60,000 bases of DNA from Prorocentrum cordatum (lineage: Eukaryota; Sar; Dinophyceae; Prorocentrales; Prorocentraceae): positions 129,001-189,000 of the forward strand of contig CAUYUJ010015694.1 in the NCBI GenBank assembly GCA_963575745.1. The letters are read 5' to 3'. A program made the translations under genes and the position numbers. Shown one piece after another: positions 9,983 through 23,339 of the stretch. The notes beneath the pieces are model-generated. The model saw only the letters and a list, made by a program, of their open reading frames with translations. It did not search any database and was not told the origin of the DNA. Position 1 is the first letter of the stretch. Each line of letters opens with the position of its first letter.

Positions 9983-10763
9983 TCGTTGTTTCTCGCCGCG
10001 CGATGGGCGCCTGATTCCTGTTTTTGTTTGTCCGCTGCATCGGTGGGTGGCTGTCGCCGCTTCGCTTCCGCCGTTCCCTTCCTCCGCTCGTTTCCCGCTG
10101 TCCTCGCCGTCGGCCCGCCTGTCCGTCTTCCCCTTCTGGGGTTGGCCTGTGGCCCCGCTTGTGCTGTTCGCCTGGGCCCCTCTCCGCCCCCGCCGCCTGC
10201 TTTGGCCCGCCTCGGCCCTGCCCTGTCCCCTGGCCCGCTTCGCCCGCCCCTTCTTTCCGCTTGCCTCGGCCTGCCTGCTGGCCCGTTTGGCTCGGTTGCT
10301 TGGCTTGGCCCTGGCCCGCGCCCTGGCCCGCGGCCTGCATCCCCCCCCGTCCCTTCCCCCTCCGTCCGTCGGTCGTCCGTCGTCCGTCTGCCTGTCTGTC
10401 CGTCCTGTCCTGCGGCCTGGCCGCGGTCTTGGGCCTTGCCGCTCGGCGGCTCTTCCGCGCCCGCCCGTCCCCTCGCGGGCCTGGGCGTCGCTGCGTGGCC
10501 AGGAGGCGCGCGTCAGGTGTGGCTTGCATCACGGGTTGAGGGGCCCTTTCTTTCTCGCCAGCGAGTGTCTGGTGGTCTGCGCGTGACCGGGCGGCACGCG
10601 CGCGGTGCAGGTGGCACCAGGTGGGCGAGGTTCGCCCTGGTTGTTTTGTTCGGGCCAGGTCATTGTTGCGTGGCCAGGCACCGCGGGTCTGGAGGCCGGC
10701 GCGCGACCGGGTGGCGCGCGCGCGGTGCAGGCAGCGCCAGGGGAGCGAGGATCGCCCCGCGTT
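9983..10763. other. 5' region of the recombinase element, pyrimidine-rich, with internal duplication
   Basis: C/T-rich leader to about 10530. A segment of about 70 bp is then repeated in tandem: GTGACCGGGCGGCACGCGCG at 10584 and a close variant at about 10705. No confident coding sequence is seen here. Confidence 0.5.
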
Positions 10764-11270
10764 TTGCCGAAGGGTTCGGCAGCTGCCTTCGCCCCGAGTG
10801 CAATCGCGGCGGTTTCCTTGCAATCTTTCTTGAGCGACGTGGACGGCACGGCTCGCGATGCCACGTTCATCACGAGCGCGGCCGATTGGCTCGGCGGCCA
10901 TGGGGCCACTGCCGCGCAGGACCTGGTCGGGCTAGACGTCGGCGATCCCCCGTCTAGGGATCTCGAGAATCCAAGTCTCAAGCGCGGATTCGTCAGGCGC
11001 GGCTCGCGGGGCCGGAGAATTCGCCCGCGCGCGCTGGCGCTGCGCGCGGCACGGGCGGGCGGTCGCCAAGGCCGCGCGGGCCGCGACGGAGCGCGCGGCG
11101 CGGCCGCGCGGGCCGCGACAGAGCGCGAGAATATTGAACGCGCGAGTGGATCGGCGACGACGCGGGCGTCCTTCTCGGAAAAATTGCCCGACGTGGGGCT
11201 GCGCGGCCTGGGCGCCCAGTTGACGCCACGGCGAGCCCCCATTCTTTCTTGCCGCCTAGCGCCGCGCTAG
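10764..11270 (+). pseudogene. GAG-like N-terminal segment of the recombinase element
   Basis: An open frame reads KGSAAAFAPSAIAAV, then LSDVDGTARDATFIT and AADWLGGHGATAAQDLV before a basic Arg/Ala-rich tail ending at a TAG. The first about 70 residues have a natural mix of hydrophobic and acidic residues unlike the surrounding low-complexity frames, so I take it as a remnant of the first ORF. The start is unclear. No catalytic motif is expected or seen. Confidence 0.45.
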
Positions 11271-11503
11271 CCGCGCTCGCGAGGGCTGCCGCGGCGGGCG
11301 AACTTACGCGCGAAAGGTGCGCGTGCTGCTGACAGCGGAATAAGGAGTTTCGCCCGCGCCGACCCGCTGCGCCCCCCCCCGTTGGCTGAGTCGAGGCGGG
11401 CGCGCGACCACCGGGCCACAGAGGAGACGGGGCCGGCGCCCAGCGAAGTCCCCCAGCTCGCGCGCGCAATGGGAACCCACGCGGAAAATGAAAGAACACA
11501 GAT

Positions 11504-12277
11504 TTGCCCATGCCCCAGTCGCAGGTCGCGCGGGGAACGCGCGGCGCCCCCCGGCGCACGCGGGCACGCGCGAAATGCGAGGCATTCGACGGCGGCCGTC
11601 GCCAGCGGCCACACGTCTGGCGCCGCCGCCTTCGCGCACCGCGACACATGCACGCAGGCGGCGCTGGCCTTCCCCGCGCCCCGCGGCGGCGTTTGGCCCG
11701 CCCCGCCCGCGCGCCCCCGCGGGCAACGATGGGCGCCCAAGAAAAGGGCGCGCAGCTCGGCATCTACAACGATTTCGCCACCCGCAAGAGCTGGCACGAG
11801 CGAGTCGCGCCGGGCGCCCCCCCGCGCCCCCCGCCGATGTTCCGCCTTCGCCGCGCCGCAAGGGGAGCGCGACCGCCGGCGCCCAGGTGGCGCGACGCTC
11901 GACATCGACAGAGAGTCTCGGGACCGAAGTGGAGCTGTCGAGGGGGCACGGGCACGGCAAGGGCAGCGGGAAGGCCCGCCGCACCGCGCGAAGTGGAGCG
12001 CCGCCGATTCGCCGCGAAGCGCCAGGCGCCGCACGGCCCCGCAAAGGGGGCCCCCGCGAGGGGAAGCGGCCGCCGCAAGGGCCAGAGCGATTCTGGGAAA
12101 GGCGGGAAGGGGAAGGCGCCCCATCGGGGCACATCTTCTGGCCCGCGCCGCGCGCGCATGGCGCCAGGCTTATGGCGATTCTCTCAAACCAACGACGCCA
12201 ACGAGGAACCGCTCGCGGAGCCGTGCTCTGCGGGCCGGGAGCAGCGCCCTGCCCCCGCGCGGTTTCCAAACGAGTGA
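11504..12277 (+). pseudogene. possible GAG-like continuation, strongly GC-biased
   Basis: Within GC-rich DNA one frame contains GAQLGIYNDFATRKSWHERV (coding about 11750-11810), which looks like real protein, then becomes Ala/Arg/Pro-rich. All six frames are open for long stretches here, so only the short segment carries weight. It may belong to the same first ORF after frame changes. Confidence 0.3.
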
Positions 12278-12559
12278 CTTAGGGGCGCGCCACTTGCGTC
12301 CTGCATTGGCGCGCGGCGCCGGGGCGCGCGCGCCTGCGCGCGGGCTGCGGCAAGCCCCGACGCGTTGCACATGAGATTAGCTTGTGAGTGTGAGACGCTT
12401 GCTGGCGGCATCGGCCATTCGCAGACGCCGCGCACACGCTCGCGGGCGAGTCGCCTTCGGCGCGCAGGGCCGGGCGGCGACATCTGTCCTTTTCGCGCCA
12501 GGACGCAAGTGCGCACAATTCGGGGCGCGGGCAACACGCCCACGCGGCCCCGGGATCCG

Positions 12560-13206
<647 letters not shown>

Positions 13207-16200
13207 GCACGGACGATAGTGACGCCGACACCGACGCCGGCGGCTTCAGCCCCAGCGACGGTAGTTCGCTCGACACGGACAACGACGACGGCCACACTCG
13301 TGGCCCACCACCTGCCCAGGTTCCCGACGCCCTCCCCGCCAACGCTATTGTTGCCAACACCAAAGACATGCTTAAGCTCATGGTCGACACCTGGGAGCCC
13401 ATCTTGGGCAGGTACCGCGCTCGCGCGGGCCATGACGCCGAAGCTATGCCGACGTGGGCGGACTTCTACGACGAATACCGCCAAGAGCTGCCTACGCCAT
13501 CACCAGCAGCCCCCTTCCACCTCACCGACGACCAACTCATCCACTTCATTCGCACCCGTTCACCGCGCCGCGCGGGGGGACTCGACGGCTGGACGACCAA
13601 GGAGGCAAAGGAGTTACCCGACGACATCCTTCGCCTCTTCGCCAGCGTCTTACGTGCTATGCAACGCACTGGCACCATCCCCGAGCCCCTCCTGCACGTG
13701 CCAAACCCGTGCCTCCGAAAAGGCCGAGGGGAACTCCCGACGGACCAACGACTTCTCTCGGTTCTTTCCGTGTGGATGTATGCGTGGGAAGCGCCGGCCT
13801 ACCGTAGCCTCACGACCTGGCGGCAAGGATGGACCCATGCCACGAGCTTCGGCGCTGTTCCCAAAGCCACCATTGGGGATGTCAGCACCTCTCTCGCCCT
13901 GCGCATCGAACACGCCAGGACTTTACTCCTCCCCTTAGCTGGAGCTGCCCTTGACCGACAGAAGTGCTTCGACTACCTCATCACGGACATCTGTCTAAAC
14001 CTTGCGCTGCACGCGGGGTGTCCACAAGACATCGTTACTGTCCGCCGAAATTTCTACAGACACCACAAACGCTACATCCGCATGAACGGAGCGTACTCCA
14101 GGGACCTGGCCAGGACAAACGGTCACCTCCAGGGCAGCTCGTGGTCCCTGGATGACATCAAGCTGCTCATGTGCGTGTGGACAAAGAGGCAGCACCGATA
14201 CGTTCCTCGATCACTCAGCACTACCTTCGTTGACGACAGCAACTCCACTACCCACACCGCTTCTGAGCTGCAGAAATCTCTCGACGAAACCGCCAAGTTT
14301 GATCGATTCTCAGGTCAACGCATTCACCCTGGTAAAGTGGCAGGGTGGGCGCTCACCGACGAGCTTCACGCCGCCGTTACCCAGCTCACACTGGCGGATC
14401 GCCCCCTACGTGTGGTCGATTCCTTCAAGCTCGTCGGGAGTTACATCAACGCAGAGGCAGCGCCGGCTCCAGCCGCGCTTAACCTCACGGCCACCGCAGA
14501 CGCCCGTGTACGGAGGGCGACTATCCGCCTGCCGCGCATTGGCAAGCTCCCGTCGCCGATGCTTATCAAGGCGCGGCACGCCCGATCCCTGGCTGCCAGC
14601 GTCTGCACCACGGGCACCGACATTCAAGCACCATCAGGCCCAGCCAAGACTGCCTACAACCACGCCCTCAAGGCGGCTATCCGCCCCAAGGGGAACAAGT
14701 GGGTCGAGTTCTGGACTCTCATGGCCGTGTGCGTGCCGGGACACGCCCTTGAGATCGACGCCATCACGCAGCGTGAAGCATTCCTGTGCCTGCGGCGACA
14801 GGTTAACCGCGACGTTACACTCTGCGGGCTCGCCAGAGACCTCCAACACCACGTCCAGACCCTGTTTGGTGGAGGACCCGTCGGACGACTCGTCCAGTCG
14901 CTCCAGCAGCTCCGATGGACCTGGCCCACATTTGGCATCATGTACGACGACTGGGGCTGCCCGATCAGCTGGCTGAATTTACCCCAAAACGCCTTCCTGC
15001 ACATGCTGCGGGCCTCACAACGCAGGGCATTTCTGCGGAGGATCAAGCCACGGCGACACGACCTTGGCTACCTCGCCTCTGTCAGACAGGGCCTTGACCT
15101 CTTCGCCAGCACGTGGCTCGCGCGAACTAAAGGAGCAGCCAAATGCACTGCCTGGCAGCTGGCGCTCCTCCTGAACTACCTGTCGGGCGGGGACCACACC
15201 CAACAGCGACGATCCCGATCAAACACGTCGGCAGACCCCAGCCCCATGTGCCGCTACTGTGACGAGGAAGAGGAAACTCAGGAGCACACTGTCCGCGACT
15301 GTAAGTGCTGGGCCCGAGAAAGACTCCCTCTCACCACCCTCATCAGTGACGACCAGTGGGCCCGTCTTCCGCCGCACACAAGACACTGCGGGCTCTTCGA
15401 CGAAGACCCAGCCCTCCTCGACCTGCAGGCCGACCTCGCGAGGGACCCGCTGCCACAGCCCATTCCGCGGCCCTCCCCTGATGGTGATCCTGCGGCTTCA
15501 GCCCAGGACACCTACACCACCTACCTTGACTACGACACTGGTTGGACATGGGTCTATGCTGCCACGGACGGTGCGTGCACCAACCAAGCCATCCCATTGC
15601 TAGCACGAGCGGGTTACGGCGTCTACTACGGCATCGATCACCGCATGAACTACAGTGCACGCGTTCACGGCCTAACGCAGAACGCCCAGGTTGCGGAGAC
15701 CCTCGCCATTGTCCACCTTACGGCATGTGCCGAACGGCCCGTGCACGTTTTCGTGGACAACCAGGCGGTGGTCGATGGGTTCCAAAGCATCATCGACGGA
15801 CATCCAGCGCCGCAGGGCACGCACGCGGAGCTCTGGGAAAAGATCCACCGATGTGTTATGGCCAAGCCCAACATGTTTCGCGTCGAAAAAATCGCCAGCC
15901 ACCTGGGAGACCTGGGCATCGACCTTGGGCTCATCGGGCCCATCGCGGAGGAGTTCAACCGTCAGGCCGACGCCCTTGCCACAGCGGCGGCACGCACGCA
16001 CAACCTCCCCGACGACATTGTTGAAGCTGCCAAAACACGACATCGCCAAGCGACCGTGCTTCATGGGGTCGCTGTCGCTATCTACGAGCGCAGACACCGT
16101 ACTCTGCCGCTCCCACACCGCAGGGCTGGGTTTACAGCAGCGGAACTCAGCAAAATGGAACCGAACCCCCTGCTGTCGGACCAGGCACCACCCGCGGCTG

Positions 16201-17149
16201 GACCATACATCCCGCAGAACCCGGATGAGCTCTGGGCCGAGGCCCAACGGGCGATGCACGACGAACAGGAGGACGACCCGTTCGGCTTCGGCGGGGGATT
16301 AGACTTCCTGGACGACGGGCCAGCCAGCGCCAACCCTGCCCCGTCGGGCAGCCTCTCGACGCCCACCTCGACTCCGCCACCGAGAGCGACATCGCACCCA
16401 CATGATGACGTCGCTCACCGTCAAGACGCCGACGAGGACCTTTATGATCCCCTCGGATTGAGTGGCAGCATAGACGACGCCCCGCCGACACCCCACGCTG
16501 CCGACGATGCCGCTTCATCGAGACGCCACCCGACCACGCGGCCGACCCCCGAGCCCTCGCACGGCATCATGACTGGTCCCCCCGTGCCACCCACCCCGTC
16601 CCCCCACCAGCGCCAGCCCGCGGGGGCGGCTCCAGCCCCCCCGCAGGGCACTGAGCCAGTCAGGCCGTCGCACCCCGTCCACGCTTTTACTGTTGCTGGG
16701 TGCGAGGCTGCGGCTCCTCCGTCCTCACGGGGCGTGGCCCTAGCGGCTTCAGCCCTGGGACCGCGCGTTCCCTCCAGTCGCCTCGCAAGGGCGACGGCCG
16801 CCAGCGCACGGATCGCCGCACCGCGCTGGTCCACCACCTGGCCAGGCGCACCGATGACCTCGTCCCCGCCACGAGGCCCGCGGCCGCAGGCACAGAGCAG
16901 CCGCCCCTCACCGACCGCGAAGCCGAGCTGTCCCAGTCTATGGCCGCTCTTCAGCAGAGGTGTGCTGCTCTCGCCGCCGACCTTGCCGCTGCTCAAGCCC
17001 GTCAAGGCCCTCTGCTCCAGCGCCTCCACCGCGCCGGTCGTGCCTTCGCCGAGCTGCTTACACCCTCGCCCGATGGTGCTGCGCCGCCACTCACCCTCCA
17101 TGCTATGCTGTCATCGCTCCGCGGCGCTCCGCCTGGAGCCCCGCGCTAA
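13207..17149 (+). pseudogene. LINE ORF: reverse transcriptase, CCHC zinc finger, RNase H, coiled-coil tail
   Basis: The frame is open from the CT tract to about 16690 without stops. RT: LDGWTTKEAKELPDDIL in the finger region, motif A ALDRQKCFDYL, motif B NGHLQGSSWS, motif C TTFVDDSNS (F-x-D-D). After the RT comes CRYCDEEEETQEHTVRDC (C-x2-C-x8-H-x4-C). RNase H follows with AATDGACT (D), QVAETLAIVHL (E), VFVDNQAVVDG (D) and FNRQADALA (D). Near 16690 the plausible protein moves to another frame, with helical LSQSMAALQQRCAALAADLA, ending at 17149; the first frame stays open to 17285 but turns low-complexity. Truncated at the N-terminus, so probably inactive as it stands. Confidence 0.85.
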
Positions 17150-18540
<1,391 letters not shown>

Positions 18541-18554
18541 GGAAGAGCGCGCCG

Positions 18555-19430
18555 GTGCTGGACCATTGGCGCGCCGGCGCGCGCGCCCAGCGCTGCGACG
18601 AGAGTCAGTCCCCGCGCTTGTCGGTTCCCGAGGCAAGCGCGGGCAAGTGGGTGACCCAGATCGAAGGCATACTGCGGCGGGAATGCCTGTCCCCGGCGGA
18701 GGCCCAACAAGTGGCCGGGCGATTGAGTTTGGGCGCGAGCCAAGTCTTCGGACGGTCAGCGAGACCGTACCTGGCACCTCTGTTCTGCCATGCTAACCAG
18801 CGCTCGCACAGAGCACTTGGGCGCCCACGCCGATCGCTGGCCTGGCGGCTGCGCTTCTTGGAGGCCGGGCCCTCGCGCGCGCGCCCGCGTGCGTGGCGCG
18901 ACCGCCCGCGGGTCCTGCTGTATACGGACGCGACGGGCGGCGACGGCGCCCCCGGCCGGGAAGGAGTTTGCCTCCGCCGCGGCTCCGAGCGGGGCCAAGC
19001 GACGGTTGAATTCTCAGAAGACGCAGGTTGCAGCGTTCGAGCTAATTGCGGCGCTCGCGGGGTTGCACCACGCGTTCCGCCCCTGCCTGGGCGCGGAGGT
19101 TGTCGCTTTCGTTGACAGCACTACCGCGCCTGGAATCCTGCGCCAGGGTTCGTCGCGCAAAAATGATTATAACGAGCTGGCGCGCCGTCCACTCGCGGCG
19201 CGCGCGCGGTCGCGCAGCGCCGCGTCGCGCGATCAGGTGACAGGCATATGGCCGGCAGCAGCCGCCCACGATTGCGCGGCCAGCTTCTGGCGCGCTCCGT
19301 CAAAACAAAAGATGGCTGACGCGCCAACGCGGCCAGCGGAGGCCCGCGAGAGGCTGCGGGCGATGGCGACCGACGGTTTCACAAGGGCGGCAGGGACATG
19401 GGAGTGGTCGCTTCCGTGGGAGGCCACCTC
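18555..19430 (+). pseudogene. RT connection and RNase H of the recombinase element
   Basis: One frame gives KWVTQIEGILRRECLS, AEAQQVAGRLSLGASQVFG and PYLAPLFCHANQR, the thumb/connection region of DIRS-type RT, then RVLLYTDATGGDGA (first RNase H Asp). After a frame change near 18960, AAFELIAALAGL (Glu), AFVDSTTAPGILRQGSSRKN (Asp) and KMADAPTRPAEA (Asp) complete the RNase H set. All catalytic residues are present, though spread over two frames. Confidence 0.85.
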
Positions 19431-19739
19431 TCGGAGGCCATGGCCTATGGCCGCCCCTGCACGCACTCTTCTTGCGCGCGCGCGCCGCCCCCGTCGGGGG
19501 CACCTTCTTCGCTGCGCGGCGCGGGGGCGACGGAGCGCGGCGCGGGCCTCTCCGCCGCGCATGGAGTCCGCGAAGTTTTGTCCGCGCACGCGCCACCCGC
19601 GTTTCCCGTGGCTCTCTTTCACGCTCGTCTTCGCTAACGGCGACGCAGGACCGCGCCCCCGCGGCGGTGCAACCGCGCGCCCCGGACACGGAGGAGGGCG
19701 CGCGCGGCCGCATTTCTGCGCGCTCGCTAGGAAGCGGGC

Positions 19740-20387
19740 TTGTCCGGCCTGCTATCGCGGGCCAGGGCGGCGCGCCCCGATTACCCGCCGCACAAGCTAT
19801 TCAGGTCGTTGGAAGGTCTGCGACGCAATGGCATTGACTCGGTGCGCGAGCTGGTCGCGCTCGAACGACGCTCGTTCCTGGTCGACCTTGGGTTTCAAGA
19901 CCCGCTCGAAGAGGACGCGCGGGGCGCTGCTGGCTATTTTCGATGGGGCACCAGCAGGGCGCGCGACTCACCTTCCCCTTCTTGGCCCCGGCCCCAGCGC
20001 CAGCGGTTCGCTCGTAGGCAGCGCGGTGAGAAGCGACAAGCGGCGCCCAGCGGGCACTGTGGCGCGTCGGAGAGCAAGGTTCCGCGCGCGCGCGGGGCAG
20101 GGCACGCCGCTCTCGCACCCGCTTGGGCTCAGGCCTCGGGCAATTCGCCGCCCTCGCCCTCGCCCGACGGGGCGCGGCCCGCGACGGGAGGGTCGGGCGC
20201 GGCACCCCATCCGACAAGGCGCCTGCGTCTACACAGCTCGCCCGGTTCTTCAGCCAGGCTGGAGCAATGGCTCGCGAACAGAACCGCCTTTCCTCCCACC
20301 CACGCGCGGCTAAGGACGGGGCGGTCGCCACGCGCGAGGTTTCTCGCAATCGGTCTCAAGGAGACGGCTTCATCGACGAATCGGTAA
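19740..20387 (+). pseudogene. linker segment upstream of the tyrosine recombinase
   Basis: A frame reads DYPPHKLFRSLEGLRR, NGIDSVRELVALERRSFLV and DLGFQDPLEEDAR, a helical natural-looking piece, then becomes Ser/Pro/Arg-rich. It lies between RNase H and the recombinase and probably belongs to the same element; no specific domain is recognised. Confidence 0.45.
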
Positions 20388-20397
20388 TGTTGGCTGC

Positions 20398-21020
20398 ATG
20401 CGGGAGCGCCCCTCGATCGCTGAACGCACGGCGTTCGGGAATCCGTCGGCGGCGGAAGTTTCCGCGGAAGCGCGGAAGTCGCTGGGTCGGCGGGGAGACA
20501 AGTACCCGCCGACCGCGGAGTCACTTTGCGCCCATGCTCGGACTTTCCACAGCCGGCGCGCGTTCACTAATCACGTCGGGCTCTTTAGGAAGACCTGCGT
20601 CGTGCTAGGCCTGAACACGTCTGCGTTCGATCCCCCCTTCTAGCCATGGCAAAGGTCGCGGCGTCTCAGCGCTGCCCGGGCATCTACAGACCGCGCCCGC
20701 ACACATCCCTGGAGACGATGCACGCCTTGCCGGACAGGGGGCAAGCCCCGGCGGACTCGCTGAGACTCTGGACCGCCTGCTTCACTCTCGGACTGCGGCC
20801 CCCGCCCGAGGGGTTGAGCTCGGCCAGGGACCCGGCGCCGGAACCGACCAGGATGGCCTTGCGCAAAGACGGTGACTCTGTTGCGCCCTTCTTCCCTCGG
20901 CGCAAGAATAAAGAGTACGCCTCGATATCCGAGCGGAGATGCTGGCGCGACAGGCCCCCTCGGACGCGCGCTCCACGCGATATGGCCCACGTTTGAAGCC
21001 GCCGAGATTGGGGCAGGCCC
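20398..21020 (+). pseudogene. tyrosine recombinase remnant
   Basis: GDKYPPTAESLCAHARTF, SRRAFTNHVGLFRKTCVVLG and LNTSAFDPPF (to the TAG at 20641) look like the SAM-like core-binding domain of a tyrosine recombinase. Downstream, RKDGDSVAPFFPRRKNKEYA (20854-20913) and, in a shifted frame, LHAIWPTFEAAEIGAGPL (20973-21026) resemble the first half of the catalytic domain in dinoflagellate elements. The catalytic R-H-x-x-R and nucleophilic Tyr region is not recognisable before B1 at 21166, so the gene is dead or truncated. Confidence 0.55.
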
Positions 21021-21165
21021 GCTCACGGGCACTAGGCCAGACGCGAGCACACGCGCGCGCGCCGCGCCCGCGCAAGCGCCGCGCTTTTCGCGGAGCGCTG
21101 GGCGGCACGACTGGGGCCGCGAGCCGCGCCCGCCGCCGCGCGGGCCCGCGGGTCACGCGAGCATT

Positions 21166-21296
21166 GGGGCCGAGCGCGGTCGAACGCGCGACCCGCTGGC
21201 CCACGCGCGCCTGGCGGCGGCGGCGTTGGCGGCGCCGTCGCGTTTCGCCCAAAGTCTGGCGCGCGCGCGACCCTCGGGGGGGGGCGAGCTGGTCTG
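21166..21296 (+). repeat. split direct repeat B1
   Basis: About 130 bp starting GGGGCCGAG and ending GAGCTGG, similar to 21509-21640 (shared CGCGACCCGCTGGCCCA and GTTGGCGGCGCCGTCG). Abuts A2, as in the B1A2 junction of recombinase retrotransposons. Confidence 0.85.
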
Positions 21297-21298
21297 CG

Positions 21299-21505
21299 TC
21301 GACGGCGCGGCGCTTGCGACGTCGCGGGCACGAGCGGGGAGCGACGTTGTTGCGCGGGCGCCAGCGCGGCACAGCGCGGCGCCGCGCGTCACGGCTGCGC
21401 TGCTCGGGAGAGCGGCCCAAGCCCCCCCGCCAAGGGGCTTCGCACGCGGGAGGGGTTCTCAGCGGCAGCCGCCGCCCAGGGGATGGACCCTGGCGGTGGG
21501 TGGCG
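21299..21505 (+). repeat. split direct repeat A2
   Basis: Direct copy of A1 (9774-9982), over 90% identical by eye, located between B1 and B2. Confidence 0.9.
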
Positions 21506-21508
21506 CGC

Positions 21509-21640
21509 GGGGCCGAGCTCGGTCGAGCGCGCGACCCGCTGGCCCATGTGCGCCCGACGGCGGCGGCGTTGGCGGCGCCGTCGTGTTTCGCCCAAAGTTT
21601 GGCGCGTGCATGACCATTTGGGGGGAGCGAGCTGGCGCGT
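21509..21640 (+). repeat. split direct repeat B2 (right end of the element)
   Basis: Second copy of B, somewhat diverged (CCCATGTGCGCCCGACGGCG where B1 has CCCACGCGCGCCTGGCGGCG). Marks the right terminus near 21640. Confidence 0.85.
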
Positions 21641-22104
21641 GCGTTTAGACACTGGAGTCAGAGGCACGAGCGACAAAATGAAGCATCGCTCCTTCGGTCC
21701 AAGATGGACGAGGGGAAAGAGGGAGTCATCATGGCGAGGAACAAATCTCAGCGGCAGCACAGGCTCGTGACTCGCCGATCGGTCTCTACTGAAATTCTCT
21801 TTCGATTCACCCGCAGATTGCATGTTTCTCCAAAGTCGTCAAATGTTCGACATTCGGCCTGCGGAGACCGTCCGTCATCTTCGGGAGCTGGCGGCTGGAA
21901 CGCCGGTTGTATAATTGATTTCAGAGGAGCAATAATCCTACAGTTAGCCGGAACCTCATTGCAGACTCGTCTGACTTCATCCGCTTTAATGTTGTCAAGA
22001 TCCCCACCTGGTTTCCGTAGTGGCGGCGGTGGTAATGAGAATCAAACTGCGTATTCCCTCGTCGGACTTGATGGCAGACTCCTGCCAGACGGCGCAACAC
22101 GACT
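21641..22104. other. no gene recognised
   Basis: Lower-GC DNA between the recombinase element and the zinc-finger ORF. A minus-strand frame covering 21921-22277 overlaps the zinc-finger region in antisense; it has no motif I recognise. Confidence 0.3.
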
Positions 22105-22853
22105 TTGAGCCCAACGCCGAGAGGCGTTGGACTCATGGGAGCCCCTCCGTCTATATCAATTTCACCAGTCGCATCTACATGGATGATACGCACGTGTCCA
22201 TGCTGTGGAGATGTCCTGGCGGGTCCGTCAGCAACCTGCCCGGCATGCGGCGGATCGGTCCACAGCCACTGCGTCACCCGCAGGTTGAGCCAGGCGGCGC
22301 CAGACGGCTGCGCGCAGAGCCTGAACCCACAACCGCGCCGCCCTCGGCCGCCTCATGGCCTCGGCGGGCACCGTCGCGGGACTGCCCACCTGCTCATCAG
22401 TATGGCCGCCAGAGCCGCGTCCGCGTGTCAGAACCCCCGTGCCCTCTGTGCGCCGGTTTCCTCCCCTTCGGGTGCGGCGCCGAATGCAGCGCCACTTCGG
22501 CGGCCTCGTGCTCTGGAGCAGCACGACATTCCGGAGGCGGGCAGAGAGGCCGTGGCGCCCCTCGAGACCGCGGAGTTTGGGAGCGAGCTGAAAAAAACCA
22601 TGGCGGACATGCGCTCCATGAGGCGCGAGATGGAGCTGCTCAGGGCGGAGAACCTTCGGCGCGCTCATCAGCCTCGACGGCGTCGACCGCTGAGGTCACG
22701 AGCGGGTTCGCGACGCCGGACCTTGCTGCGCCCAGGCTTGCGCCCGAGAGCGACCGGGCGAAAACTGGCGGGCCAGCGACCTCGTCGCGCGCTGCGGGAG
22801 GGGAGTGGGGGGAGAGGGAGGGGGCGAGAGGGGAGTGGGGAGAGGGGAAGTGA
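22105..22853 (+). pseudogene. zinc-finger plus coiled-coil ORF, probably retroelement-derived
   Basis: One frame carries CPCCGDVLAGPSATCPACGG then SVHSHCV, giving C-x2-C-x9-C-x2-C-x4-H-x2-C, a RING-like or Zn-ribbon arrangement. About 100 residues later comes a helical SELKKTMADMRSMRREMELL. Near 22655 the natural composition moves to another frame (STASTAEVTSGFATPDLAAP), which ends at 22853, so a frame change is likely. Zinc finger plus coiled coil resembles an ORF1/Gag-like protein, but a host gene fragment cannot be excluded. Confidence 0.5.
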
Positions 22854-22984
22854 ACTTCGTCGTCCTCTTCCACCTCCATCACCTGTCCGTACGACTCCTT
22901 GTCGCACCCCCGTCCGTAGGGCGGGCTGGGCGTTTCGCTTGAGATCTCAAGCTTGAAGTCTACATGCAACAGCGATGGAGGGGG

Positions 22985-23250
22985 GGTGGTTTTCAAAATG
23001 GTGTTCTCGCTTTAGCGTTGCGCACATTTGTTTTGAATGGTTGTCGCAGTCTCACGGATGGAAGGCGGATGGTTTTCAAAATGGTGTTTTCGCCCCAGTG
23101 CCGCGCACGTTCGTTTTTTAAAAGTTCGCGACAGTTTCACCGATGGAGAGCGGGTCGTTTTCAAAAGAGAGTTTTCGGCCGTGCAAGGGGGGCCGATGCC
23201 CCCAAAAACCAAAGGGCGGGAAGATGTAATTCTCTTCCCTTGCCTTAGGT
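22985..23250 (+). repeat. about 83-bp tandem repeat, 2.7 copies
   Basis: GGTTTTCAAAATGGTGTT begins units at 22989 and 23070, and a diverged third unit begins near 23157. Each unit ends with a GGATGGAAGGCGGAT-like word. Confidence 0.8.
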
Positions 23251-23339
23251 CAGGTCAGGTCCGATCGCGCGCGGAGGCCGCACGCGCCCCACAAGTGGAG
23301 ACGGCGACGGAAAACATGCAATGAGACACGCCCCTCTGA

